Shown here: piece after piece, positions 26,717-35,875 of the stretch
Layout of the letters: each line of letters opens with the position of its first letter
Numbering within the stretch: position 1 is the stretch's first letter
NCBI GenBank assembly: GCA_052169395.1
Contig: JBQNCN010000001.1
Coordinates: forward strand, 124,001-188,000
Length of the DNA: 64,000 bases
From: Fimenecus sp052169395
GTDB taxonomy: Bacteria; Bacillota; Clostridia; Oscillospirales; Acutalibacteraceae
Direction: 5' to 3'
Program-made: the position numbers and the translations under genes
Notes under the pieces: generated by a model
Told to the model about the DNA's origin: nothing
What the model saw: the letters and a program-made list of their open reading frames with translations, nothing else
The model's database searches: none

Positions 26717-28957
26717 TTATTTTTTATTATTAAGCTTAATTGAATTAAGTCTTAAAGCATTGAGACAAACCGTAACGGAAGATAAACTCATTGCAAGAGC
26801 CCCGATCACAGGGCTTAAAGTAAAGTTCCAATTAAAAATAAGCTGATAAATTCCAATAGCTAAAGGAATGCATATAATATTATAGAAAAAAGCCCAAAAC
26901 AAATTTTGTTTTATATTCTTTATTGTATTTTTAGAAAGTTTTATCGCCTTATAAACATCATAAAGCTTACTGTTGACAAGCACTATATCAGCAGCATCTA
27001 TAGCAATATCAGTGCCATTACCTATTGCAATTCCCACATCCGCTGTTGTAAGAGCGGGTGCATCATTTATCCCATCCCCTACCATAGCCGTTTTTCCACT
27101 TTTTTTAAGCTTTTTTATAACATTTGCTTTTTCATCAGGTAAAACTTCAGCTATTATATTATTTATACCAACCTGATTTGCAATAGCCTTTGCAGTATTT
27201 TTGTTATCACCTGTTATCATTACTGTTTTTATTCCCATATTATTTATTTTTTTTATAGCAATAATACTATCCTGTTTTATTGTATCAGCAACGGCAATAA
27301 TACCTAAAAATATGTTTCCTTTAGCAAAAAACAAAGGTGTTTTTCCTTGTATGGATAAATCATCGGAGACTTTTATAAAATCTTCACTTATATTTATATA
27401 TTGACTTACAAATTTAAAATCCCCTGCAAACACAGAAACACCGTTTATTTTTCCTCTTATACCCTTTCCCGATAGCACTTCAAAATCAGTGATTTCTTCA
27501 GTAGTTATATTATTTTTAATTCCATAATTGCAAATGGCATAAGAAAGCGGATGTTCACTTTTGCTTTCAAGTGATACTGCAGTAGTTAAAAGCTCATCTC
27601 TACTATCATTTTCAATAATATCTGTGACAGCAGGTGTTCCATTTGTAATTGTTCCAGTTTTATCAAACGCCAAGACCTTTATATTACCGCAATTTTCAAG
27701 TGCTGTAGCATTTTTAAATAAAACTCCGTTTTTAGCTCCCATACCGCTACTTACCATAATTGCCACCGGTGTTGCAAGACCTAATGCACATGGACAGCTT
27801 ATAACCAGCACGGAAATAGCCCTTGTTAAAGAATACGAAAAACTTTTACCCGCTAAAAACCAACCAAAGCAGGTAATAAGAGAAATTATAATTATTGTAG
27901 GGACAAAAATTGCAGCTGCCTTATCCGCAATTCTTGCAATAGGAGCCTTTGTTGCCGCTGCATCAGAAACCATTTGAATAATTTTTGATAAAAATGTATC
28001 TTCTCCAATTTTTGAAACCCTACACTTTAAATATCCGTTTTTATTTATAGTAGCGGCCGAAACCTTATCCCCTATAATTTTATCAATAGGAATACTTTCG
28101 CCTGTGAGAGCAGATTCATCGACTGTACTTTTACCCTCTATTATCACCCCATCACAGGAAATTTTTTCACCGGGTTTTACTATAAAAATATCGCCTACAG
28201 CAATTTCTTTAATATCAATAAGCCGTTCTTCTCCATTTTTTATAACATTTGCTTTTTTAGGAATTAAATCTATAAGACCTTTCAATGCATCGGTAGTTTT
28301 TCCCTTTGAAAAAGATTCAAGTGTTTTTCCTATTGTTATTAATGTAGGTATCATTGCCGAAGATTCAAACCAAATATGTTTCATATAAACTTGCATTGCA
28401 TATTCGGTTTTATCTGAATATATAAGATATGAAATATAAAACATTGCAGATACACTATATAAAAAAGCTGCCGAGGTTCCGAGTGCAACTAATGTATCCA
28501 TATTTGCACCGCCATGTAATATACCCTTAAATCCATTTATAAAATAATGCTTGTTTATAATAAGAACAACTATTGTTATAAGCATTTGTAAAATTCCAAG
28601 GCTTAATATATTATCTAAAAAATACGGAATTGGAAATGAAAACATATTATGACCCATGGAAAAATACATAAGTATCAAAAGAAAAAAAACAGATAAAATA
28701 AGTCTTAATAAAATACCTTCAGTATTAGTATTCTCACTATTGGAAACCTCTGTTTTTTCAGAAATTACTTTTGCAGAATATCCAGCTTTTTTTACAGCCT
28801 TAATAATGTCCTTTCGGTTTGCTGTGCCATCTATTTGCATTGAGTTTGTCAAAAGACTTACCGAAACCTTTGACACACCCGGAACATTCAATACAGCTTT
28901 TTCAACATGAGCCTGACAAGCCGAGCAACTCATTCCTGAAACATGAAATTTTTCCAT
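26717..28957 (-). CDS. copA: Copper-translocating P-type ATPase CopA
   Basis: 746 residues. Exports Cu(I) across the membrane. One N-terminal heavy-metal domain with the Cu-binding GMSCSACQ (C11, C14), then the P1B core: actuator TGES, the transmembrane CPC motif (CPCALGLATP), the phosphorylated Asp in DKTGTITNG, the nucleotide-domain SEHPLSYA (HP motif) and GDGINDAPAL. One metal domain rather than two is common in gut Clostridia. Lies 6 nt after csoR and is co-regulated with it by the operator upstream. The stop lies close to the XRE-side repeat. Confidence 0.95.
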   Translation of the reverse strand: MEKFHVSGMSCSACQAHVEKAVLNVPGVSKVSVSLLTNSMQIDGTANRKDIIKAVKKAGYSAKVISEKTEVSNSENTNTEGILLRLILSVFFLLILMYFSMGHNMFSFPIPYFLDNILSLGILQMLITIVVLIINKHYFINGFKGILHGGANMDTLVALGTSAAFLYSVSAMFYISYLIYSDKTEYAMQVYMKHIWFESSAMIPTLITIGKTLESFSKGKTTDALKGLIDLIPKKANVIKNGEERLIDIKEIAVGDIFIVKPGEKISCDGVIIEGKSTVDESALTGESIPIDKIIGDKVSAATINKNGYLKCRVSKIGEDTFLSKIIQMVSDAAATKAPIARIADKAAAIFVPTIIIISLITCFGWFLAGKSFSYSLTRAISVLVISCPCALGLATPVAIMVSSGMGAKNGVLFKNATALENCGNIKVLAFDKTGTITNGTPAVTDIIENDSRDELLTTAVSLESKSEHPLSYAICNYGIKNNITTEEITDFEVLSGKGIRGKINGVSVFAGDFKFVSQYINISEDFIKVSDDLSIQGKTPLFFAKGNIFLGIIAVADTIKQDSIIAIKKINNMGIKTVMITGDNKNTAKAIANQVGINNIIAEVLPDEKANVIKKLKKSGKTAMVGDGINDAPALTTADVGIAIGNGTDIAIDAADIVLVNSKLYDVYKAIKLSKNTIKNIKQNLFWAFFYNIICIPLAIGIYQLIFNWNFTLSPVIGALAMSLSSVTVCLNALRLNSIKLNNKK

Positions 28958-28963
28958 ACATTA

Positions 28964-29287
28964 TCACCTCATAAGCTTTTGTATTATATTTACAAGTTCA
29001 TCAATAATTGTTTCATTACCATTTTTTATATCATTTACCACACAGCTTTTAATGTGTTTTTTTAAAAGCTCTTTATTGAAACTGTTTAATGCACAATTTG
29101 CTGCTGAAACCTGAACTAAAATATCCGGACAATATGCATCATTTTCAACCATTTTTTCAAGACCCCTTATTTGCCCCTCTATTCTTTTAAGTCTATTTAT
29201 TAAATCTCTTTTTTCTTTTTCCGATCTTATTTTTTCCTTATGTATCATTTCATTACATGTGCACTTTTTATTTTCCAAATAAATCAC
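28964..29287 (-). CDS. csoR: Copper-sensing repressor CsoR
   Basis: 107 residues. All-helical DUF156 repressor with the Cu(I) ligand set C53, H78, C82 (YCPDILVQ, then KKHIKSCV), spaced as in CsoR (25 and 4 residues). The N-terminus carries an additional Cys pair (CTC) and His, absent from many CsoR. Basic helix INRLKRIEGQIRG binds DNA. GGAG precedes the ATG. It heads the csoR-copA operon and should be released from DNA when Cu(I) binds. Confidence 0.93.
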   Translation of the reverse strand: MIYLENKKCTCNEMIHKEKIRSEKEKRDLINRLKRIEGQIRGLEKMVENDAYCPDILVQVSAANCALNSFNKELLKKHIKSCVVNDIKNGNETIIDELVNIIQKLMR

Positions 29288-29298
29288 TCCTTTATTTA

Positions 29299-29327
29299 AT
29301 AATATACTCCTATGGGGTATATGTCAA
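29299..29327 (-). promoter_or_regulatory. csoR-copA promoter with CsoR operator in the spacer
   Basis: On the minus strand: TTGACA (29327-29322), 17-nt spacer, TATTAT (29304-29299). The spacer contains the near-perfect palindrome ATACTCC-TAT-GGGGTAT (29304-29320), which matches the G/C-tract operators of CsoR. Binding would occlude the polymerase. Confidence 0.85.
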
Positions 29328-29404
29328 ATTTTTATTACATAGTCTTTTACTTATTTAATAAAATGAATTATAATATTCAAAATTCTTAAAAATACGGAGA
29401 TATT

Positions 29405-31174
29405 ATGAGTGTTTGGAATATTTTTGCACTAATTGGTGGACTTGCATTTTTCCTGTTTGGTATGAATATCATGAGCAGTCATCTTGAAAAAACTGCAGGG
29501 GGCAAGCTTCGCAATGTTTTAGGCAAACTTACTTCAAATCCCATGAAAAGTATAGCTTTAGGTGCAGGTATTACAATTGCAATTCAATCCTCATCGGCGC
29601 TTACAGTTATGCTTGTAGGGCTTGTAAACAGCGGTGTAATGGAACTTTCACAAACCATACAGGTAATCATGGGTTCAAATATAGGCACTACCCTCACCTC
29701 ATGGATATTATCACTTAATGGAATTTCTTCAAATAATTTTGTGATTTCTCTTTTAAAACCTGAAAATTTTTCACCTTTAACGGCAATGACCGGAGTTTTT
29801 CTTTTTTCAATTGGTAAAGAACAAAAGAAAAAAGATATAGGTAAAATCCTTTGTGGTTTTTCAGTGCTTATGTTTGGAATGACTATGATGTCAAATTCCG
29901 TGGCACCATTAGCAAGCTCTCCTAAATTTCAAGAAATGCTTATAAAATTTAACAATCCGATTTTAGGAATTATTACAGGAACAATATTCACAGGAATAAT
30001 TCAATCCTCTGCCGCTTCAATAGGTGCACTTCAGGCACTTGCAATAACAGGAAAAATCACTGTTTCAACAGCTATACCGCTTATTATGGGTGCTAATATA
30101 GGGACTTGTATAACTGCAATATTAACCTCATTCGGTGTTAATAAAAACGCTAAAAGAGTTGCATTTTTTCATGTTTTTATAAATATTTTAGGGACTTTGA
30201 TCTTTGGAAGTACTTATATTATTTTAAAGTATATTTTTAAACTTCATATTTTTGATAAACCGGCAAGTTCTTTTAGCATTGCCATTTTTCATACATTATT
30301 TAATATTGCTACCATAATAATTCTTTTACCTTTTACAAAACAGCTTGTAAAAGGCATAGAAAGTATAATAAAAGATAAAAAAGAAACTTCAAAACATATT
30401 GATACAGTTTTGCTTGATGAACGACTTTTGTTATCTCCAAGCTTTGCGATTTCAGAAGCGTATGAAAGAACAACAAGAATGGCAACTATTGCTCAATCAT
30501 CTTTTTCAATTGCTATGGAATTATTTTTAAAATACAACGAAAAATCAATAAAAGAAATTGAAAAAGAAGAAGATGCTCTTGATAAATATCAAGATGAAAT
30601 AAATACATTTTTAATTAAACTATCTTCAAAAAGCTTATCGGTGAAAGACAGCGATGAACTTACTGATATGCTTCACTGCATAGGTGATTTTGAACGAATC
30701 GGCGACCATGCAATGAATATTTCAAAAGCAGTTTATGCGCAAAAAACATCTGATATTAAATTTTCTGAAGATGCACTTGAGGAAATAGCTATTTTAACAA
30801 ATGCGGTTAATAAAGTATTAGACATTACTGTAAAAAGCTATATAAACAAAGATTATAAATTAGCACAATCAGTAGAACCTTTAGAAGAAGTTATTGATAA
30901 TTTGACAAAAATTATAAAAAACAATCATATAAAAAGGCTTCAAAAAGGAAAATGTGCTCCTGAGTTAGGTATAACGCTTACAGATTATCTTACAAACTGT
31001 GAAAGAGTTTCAGATCATTGCTCAAATATTGCAGTATGTATGATAGAAACACATAATTCAAGTTTTGAAACACATGAATATTTACATACTGTTAAAAACA
31101 GTAAAAATACAGATTTTATAGAACAATATGATAAATTCAGTAAACAATATAAAATAAAAAAAATATCAGTTTAA
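29405..31174 (+). CDS. Na/Pi cotransporter family protein (NptA/YjbB type)
   Basis: 589 residues. N-terminal half (to about residue 310) has the two inverted NaPi-II repeats with their QSSSA signatures (IAIQSSSALTVM and IIQSSAASIGA) and GANIGT/GSNIGT motifs; C-terminal half is PhoU-like helices (EKEEDALDKYQDEI, GDFERIGDHAMNIS). Likely imports phosphate with sodium and senses through the PhoU domain. ACGGAG precedes the ATG. Single gene, divergent from csoR. A short stem (31162-31187) straddles the stop codon. Confidence 0.9.
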   Translation: MSVWNIFALIGGLAFFLFGMNIMSSHLEKTAGGKLRNVLGKLTSNPMKSIALGAGITIAIQSSSALTVMLVGLVNSGVMELSQTIQVIMGSNIGTTLTSWILSLNGISSNNFVISLLKPENFSPLTAMTGVFLFSIGKEQKKKDIGKILCGFSVLMFGMTMMSNSVAPLASSPKFQEMLIKFNNPILGIITGTIFTGIIQSSAASIGALQALAITGKITVSTAIPLIMGANIGTCITAILTSFGVNKNAKRVAFFHVFINILGTLIFGSTYIILKYIFKLHIFDKPASSFSIAIFHTLFNIATIIILLPFTKQLVKGIESIIKDKKETSKHIDTVLLDERLLLSPSFAISEAYERTTRMATIAQSSFSIAMELFLKYNEKSIKEIEKEEDALDKYQDEINTFLIKLSSKSLSVKDSDELTDMLHCIGDFERIGDHAMNISKAVYAQKTSDIKFSEDALEEIAILTNAVNKVLDITVKSYINKDYKLAQSVEPLEEVIDNLTKIIKNNHIKRLQKGKCAPELGITLTDYLTNCERVSDHCSNIAVCMIETHNSSFETHEYLHTVKNSKNTDFIEQYDKFSKQYKIKKISV

Positions 31175-31262
31175 ATCAACTGATATTAAATTACTGAACA
31201 TACAGTCAATTTAATAATAAATAAAATTCACAAATTTTATCATTAAATTAAATATAAAATCA

Positions 31263-31299
31263 AAAAAAGCTTTAACATTTTAAATGTCAAAGCTTTTTT
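31263..31299. terminator. Bidirectional terminator between NaPi transporter and sulfhydrylase genes
   Basis: AAAAAAGCTTTAACATTT (31263-31280) pairs with AAATGTCAAAGCTTTTTT (31282-31299) with one mismatch, ending in T runs on both strands. It lies between the convergent genes ending at 31174 and 31315. Confidence 0.75.
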
Positions 31300-31314
31300 A
31301 TTGTTTTTATAAGA

Positions 31315-32577
31315 CTATATATTGTTAAACGCCTGTTTTATATCATCTAAAATATCATCAATATTTTCAAGTCCTACCGAAAATCTTATAAGTCCGGGTT
31401 CAATACCAGCTGCAATAAGCTGTGCATCTGTCAATTGCCTATGCGTTTCAGATGCGGGATGAAGTACACAAGTTCGTATATCCGCTACATGTACCTCATT
31501 TGAAGCAAGATTTAAACTATCCATAAACTTGACAGCATTATCTTTTCCACCTTTTATAACAAATGAAATTACACCACTTGCACCCTTTAAATATTTCTGA
31601 CCAAGCAAATAACTATCATCATTTTTCAAAGCCGGATATTTTATTTTTTCAACCCACGGACTCTTTTCAAGATATTCAGCAACCTTTATTGCATTTTCAC
31701 AATATCGTTGCATTCTTATTGACAATGTTTCAATACCCATATTAAGCAAAAATGCGGAATGTGCAGCAGGATAAACACCAAAGTCTCTCATAAGCTGCAT
31801 TCTGGCTTTAATTATATATGCAGCCTTTCCGTAATGCTCGGTATAAGATATACCGTGATAAGATTCATCCGGTTCTGTAAGTTCGGGGAATTTTCCATTT
31901 TTCCAATTAAAATTACCCGAATCAATAATTACTCCACCGTTTTGAACGGCATGACCATCCATATATTTAGACGTTGAATGTATAACAATATCAGCTCCGA
32001 AAGAAAATGGTTTACACAGCACTGGAGTCGCAAATGTATTGTCTACTATAAGAGGTACATTGTGTTTATGAGCTATATTTGCAAAACGTTCAATGTCAAA
32101 CACAGATATTGCAGGATTTGCAATGGTCTCACCAAAGAAAGCCTTTGTATTCGGTTTAAAAAGTTTATCTATTTCTTCATCGCTCATATTCTTATCATAG
32201 TAAATACATTCAATGCCTAGTCTTTTAAAGGTAACAGAAAACAAATTTACAGTTCCACCATAAACTTCGCTTGAACTTATAAAACTGTCTCCACTGCTGA
32301 GAATATTTAAAAGTGAAAGCATTGTTGCCGCCTGTCCTGATGATGTACACATTGCACCAACACCGCCTTCAAGAGCGTTTATCTTTTCTTCTACAGCCAT
32401 TACAGTCGGATTTGCAAATCTTGAATAAATAAGTGATTTGGTTGGTTCGTCAAATACGGACGCAACTTCTTCGGTAGAATCATATACATATGTTGTACTT
32501 TGCACAATAGGAAGTGCTGCCGGTTCTGAATTTTTAGGTTTATACCCGGCTCTCAGGCACAGAGTTTCATCTTTCAT
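31315..32577 (-). CDS. O-acetylhomoserine sulfhydrylase (homocysteine synthase)
   Basis: 420 residues from the ATG at 32577, placed by GGAGAG upstream; an ATG at 32589 has no site. Cys/Met-metabolism PLP enzyme; the PLP lysine is in HSTSKYMDGH and the active-site loop is SRFANPTVMAVEEKI. Uses O-acetylhomoserine and sulfide to give homocysteine. Starts 22 nt after the ABC permease gene, so it appears to be the last gene of the mtaB-ABC operon. No SAM riboswitch or T-box lies in front. Cystathionine gamma-synthase is a less likely alternative on overall length and motif. Confidence 0.87.
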   Translation of the reverse strand: MKDETLCLRAGYKPKNSEPAALPIVQSTTYVYDSTEEVASVFDEPTKSLIYSRFANPTVMAVEEKINALEGGVGAMCTSSGQAATMLSLLNILSSGDSFISSSEVYGGTVNLFSVTFKRLGIECIYYDKNMSDEEIDKLFKPNTKAFFGETIANPAISVFDIERFANIAHKHNVPLIVDNTFATPVLCKPFSFGADIVIHSTSKYMDGHAVQNGGVIIDSGNFNWKNGKFPELTEPDESYHGISYTEHYGKAAYIIKARMQLMRDFGVYPAAHSAFLLNMGIETLSIRMQRYCENAIKVAEYLEKSPWVEKIKYPALKNDDSYLLGQKYLKGASGVISFVIKGGKDNAVKFMDSLNLASNEVHVADIRTCVLHPASETHRQLTDAQLIAAGIEPGLIRFSVGLENIDDILDDIKQAFNNI

Positions 32578-32599
32578 TTTTCTCTCCATTGTTTTAAAT

Positions 32600-34987
32600 T
32601 TATGACGGCTTTACATCGGTTAAAACTTTTGAACGTGCTTTTTCCGAAAGTCGTTTACCATCTATATATAATATTACTGTATTTCCGCTTGAATGTCTAT
32701 AAAAAACGGCATAGCCATTTGAGCGTTCAACCAAATTTACGCCCATAGAATTTTCAAGTATTTCTTTTATTACATCTTTATCATCTATTTTTTCCAATAA
32801 ATTAAGAGTGTCATATTTATAATCGGAAACAAATGAAAAATATACGCTTTGAATACCTGAAATACTCTTTAAATCATTCACTGTATAGTTAATGGGAAGT
32901 TTTAGCATAATCAATTCATTTGGTAAATCATATTTAAAGGTGTTTAAATCCAAACCTAAAAAATTCAAATAATTTATTGTGTTTTTCATTTTGTCAGTTA
33001 ATATAAAATACGGATTATACTTTATTTGATCTCTAATGGTAAATTCTGTATTATTATTTGTTTGAACTCTATTTTTTAATTCATTAAGATATTCATCGGT
33101 AAGTTTTACAGGTTCTTCTGTAAAACAAAGTGAACCGTAGCTTTTGGTAGGTGAATATAGCTCCATAGCCGTCATTGTCTTAATATCTTTACCAATAACA
33201 TCAACAAGTATTTTTCTTTGTTCTTCATTAAGCATTAGCTTATGTTGATTTAATCCTTTATCGTAAAAATAAATTGAAAATGTATTATCCCAAAGAAGTC
33301 TTTTATAATATTGATATGCTCCTGCAGTATCAAATCCGTCATCAGTTTCTTTCACAGGAGCTGCTTTAATCTGATATTTTCCTGAAAAAACATCCTCTAA
33401 ACGACCCTTAATATAATCAGTTTCTTCAAGTGCAAGAAGCAGTTTCTGTTGTTCTGAAGTTACGCCATAATATGCACGTCTGACAGTTTTTCCATTTTTA
33501 AGATGATAAATAAACTTAATATTTTTTTTATTCGTTATATTATTTTCTTTTTGCTTTAAAGACAGAGTATGTCCATTCATAATAAGTGAATTGTGAAGGC
33601 GCAATATTACATCAACATCCTTACTGCTACGATATCTTCCGGTAGGATAAGACGCTTCTCGACATTCTCCAAATAAAATAGGTTCTATACTATTTTCAGA
33701 ATAAGAGATATTAAATGCATAATCTTTGAAATCAGTTGAAACTTCTATATATTCAATCTTATTTTTATTTGGAAGTTTCTTCATATATCCGAAATATCCA
33801 CTATAAAAAAACACAAATAAAAATAAGCACATAATAATACCTATAAACATTTTATAAAAATTTTCAAAAAATAATTTTTTTGAGCGTAATATCAACCCCA
33901 AAATTATTATATAAACAATAGAAAATACAAGTGAAGAAATTATTAAATTAAAAATTATATTTATTGTTCTTAACTGATTTAAAAATGAATTAACAGCAAT
34001 AAAAGCATTGGCCGCAGCACCGAAACAAACCATGAAATTGTTTATTTTATTTTTACCTATAAATCCTGCAATTTCAGCCTTACGCTTTTTAAATGCAAAT
34101 ATTGCAAAATACAGCATTAAAAGTGAAAGTGCTAAAAATAATATTATAGGCTTAAAATCAGGAGTATTATATGTAACTGTTTTAATTTTCTGATTATCAA
34201 CTGATAAATTTTCTACTATAAGTCGCCCACTTTTATCTGCACTTTGATATTTGGTAAATCCGTATGAAAGATATGAAAACGGGTTAAAAAATGCAAATTT
34301 ATCTGAAATCGAAACTATGCCTGTTTCTTTTGAAAAAGAATATCCCACAGGTGAACCAACGACAAAATTTTTCTCAAATATATCACAAATTTTAATTACA
34401 AGATTGGGAAACGAAATAAAAACAAATGAAAAAAGTAATCCTTCAAAAACAGTGCCAACTCCTGTAAAAATCAGAGCAGATAATGAATACGTAAAAAAAC
34501 TTAATGAAAACATTCCAAAAAAATAATACAAAAACACTTGAAACAATCTTTGTGAAAATCCAAATTTGACAATGTTTAAAATAAATGAAAAAACAGTAGG
34601 CAATATAATCGAAAATATTATTAAGGTTAAACCTGATAAATAACGAAATAAAAAAAGGTGTGTTCTTTTTATTCCAAGACTATAAAAAACATTTACAGTT
34701 TTTTTATATGCAACAAATTTAAAGGTTGATACGGCAATTATAACAGATGAAAAAATTATAATAAAAAACATAAATCCGGACATTGAGCTAAGTCCATTTG
34801 TAAAAATAAATGACAAATTTTCTATAAATTCTGGATTTAATTTTCCGTAATTTATTTTAAAAACAGGCATAAAAACAAAGAAATAAGATAATACAAGTAA
34901 AATTAAAATTGCCGGTAAAATATTATTTGAAAATCCTGTTAAATATGCATATCTTAAGTTATTTTTAGATGATTTTTGAAAAATCAT
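32600..34987 (-). CDS. ABC transporter permease, FtsX/ABC-2-like, large
   Basis: 795 residues from the ATG at 34987 (GGAGGGAG upstream). Six or more hydrophobic helices in the first 330 residues, then a helix pair near 340-390, then a long hydrophilic region of about 400 residues (from GYMKKLPNKNKIEYI) without a membrane segment. The first helix pair brackets a loop of about 50 residues. No close named family can be assigned; the organisation resembles YtrC/YtrD or lantibiotic-type exporters. Pairs with the ATPase gene that overlaps it by 23 nt. Substrate unknown. Confidence 0.72.
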   Translation of the reverse strand: MIFQKSSKNNLRYAYLTGFSNNILPAILILLVLSYFFVFMPVFKINYGKLNPEFIENLSFIFTNGLSSMSGFMFFIIIFSSVIIAVSTFKFVAYKKTVNVFYSLGIKRTHLFLFRYLSGLTLIIFSIILPTVFSFILNIVKFGFSQRLFQVFLYYFFGMFSLSFFTYSLSALIFTGVGTVFEGLLFSFVFISFPNLVIKICDIFEKNFVVGSPVGYSFSKETGIVSISDKFAFFNPFSYLSYGFTKYQSADKSGRLIVENLSVDNQKIKTVTYNTPDFKPIILFLALSLLMLYFAIFAFKKRKAEIAGFIGKNKINNFMVCFGAAANAFIAVNSFLNQLRTINIIFNLIISSLVFSIVYIIILGLILRSKKLFFENFYKMFIGIIMCLFLFVFFYSGYFGYMKKLPNKNKIEYIEVSTDFKDYAFNISYSENSIEPILFGECREASYPTGRYRSSKDVDVILRLHNSLIMNGHTLSLKQKENNITNKKNIKFIYHLKNGKTVRRAYYGVTSEQQKLLLALEETDYIKGRLEDVFSGKYQIKAAPVKETDDGFDTAGAYQYYKRLLWDNTFSIYFYDKGLNQHKLMLNEEQRKILVDVIGKDIKTMTAMELYSPTKSYGSLCFTEEPVKLTDEYLNELKNRVQTNNNTEFTIRDQIKYNPYFILTDKMKNTINYLNFLGLDLNTFKYDLPNELIMLKLPINYTVNDLKSISGIQSVYFSFVSDYKYDTLNLLEKIDDKDVIKEILENSMGVNLVERSNGYAVFYRHSSGNTVILYIDGKRLSEKARSKVLTDVKPS

Positions 34988-35867
34988 ATTTTGCTCCCTC
35001 CGCTTCATCCATAAAAACATCTTCTAAATTAGGTGTTTCAAAATCTATAGATATAGGATTTATTTTATTTAAACAATTAACAATATAATCCTTTTCATTG
35101 GAAGAAGTAAAGGAAACAATTTTCCCATCAGGATAAAAAGATTTAATCGATATACCAATATTTTGAATATCCTCTTTTGTAATTATCGTACTAAATACAA
35201 CTCTTACTTTCCTTCTACCTTTTATCATTTCATCAATAGATAAATTAAGTTTAAGGTGCTTCCCATCAATAAGTCCGAAATAATCACATATTCCTTCAAG
35301 CTCATGTAAATCATGAGATGAAATAATTACAGAGGCATTATTGATTTTCACATATTCAAAAATCAATCCTTTAATAAGTGATTTTTTTACTGGATCTAAA
35401 CCATCAAAACTTTCATCAAAAAGCAAATACTTCGGTGTTGTAGAAATAGCTAAAACTATTTCAGCTTGCCTTTGCATTCCCTTGGAAAAAGAATTGATAC
35501 GTTTTTTAACATCTAAATTAAAAACTTCAGCTAACTTGTAAAAAATCTTATAATTAAAATTCGGATAAAACCCATTATAAAATTTTGCCATTTTTTCCAT
35601 AGTAGAATAATTTTCAAAAAATATTTCATCGGGAACATAAAATAATCGTTTTTTTTCATCGGCGTTGTCAAAGGCATCAGCTCCGTCTAAAAGCACTACC
35701 CCGTCTTCAGCTTTATACACACCTGCAACAGTTTTTAAAAGAGTCGTTTTACCTGCACCGTTATATCCTATAAGACCATATATAGCACCGTCAGGCACAT
35801 CAAAGCTCATATCTTCAATAGCGGTGAAGTCATCAAACTTTTTAGTTATGTTTATTACTTCAATCAT
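34965..35867 (-). CDS. ABC transporter ATP-binding protein (YtrB-like)
   Basis: 300 residues from the ATG at 35867 (GAGG six bases upstream; the earlier start at 35888 lacks support). Walker A GYNGAGKTT, Q-loop YVPDE, signature FSKGMQRQAE, Walker B YLLFDESFDGLDP, H-loop SSHDLHE. The signature FSKGM rather than LSGGQ is typical of ABC-2-type exporters. The C-terminal 90 residues are an accessory domain. Acts with the permease encoded directly downstream. The usual GntR regulator YtrA is not present next to it. Confidence 0.88.
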   Translation of the reverse strand: MIEVINITKKFDDFTAIEDMSFDVPDGAIYGLIGYNGAGKTTLLKTVAGVYKAEDGVVLLDGADAFDNADEKKRLFYVPDEIFFENYSTMEKMAKFYNGFYPNFNYKIFYKLAEVFNLDVKKRINSFSKGMQRQAEIVLAISTTPKYLLFDESFDGLDPVKKSLIKGLIFEYVKINNASVIISSHDLHELEGICDYFGLIDGKHLKLNLSIDEMIKGRRKVRVVFSTIITKEDIQNIGISIKSFYPDGKIVSFTSSNEKDYIVNCLNKINPISIDFETPNLEDVFMDEAEGAKYDFSKII

Positions 35868-35875
35868 TGTTTTCC

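Noticed and set aside
27561..27977. A 138-codon frame opposite copA
   Set aside because: Shadow of the P-type ATPase; no start signal or family.
31175..32599. SAM riboswitch or T-box before the O-acetylhomoserine sulfhydrylase gene
   Set aside because: The gene starts 22 nt after the permease stop, so there is no leader space, and none is seen elsewhere in the window.
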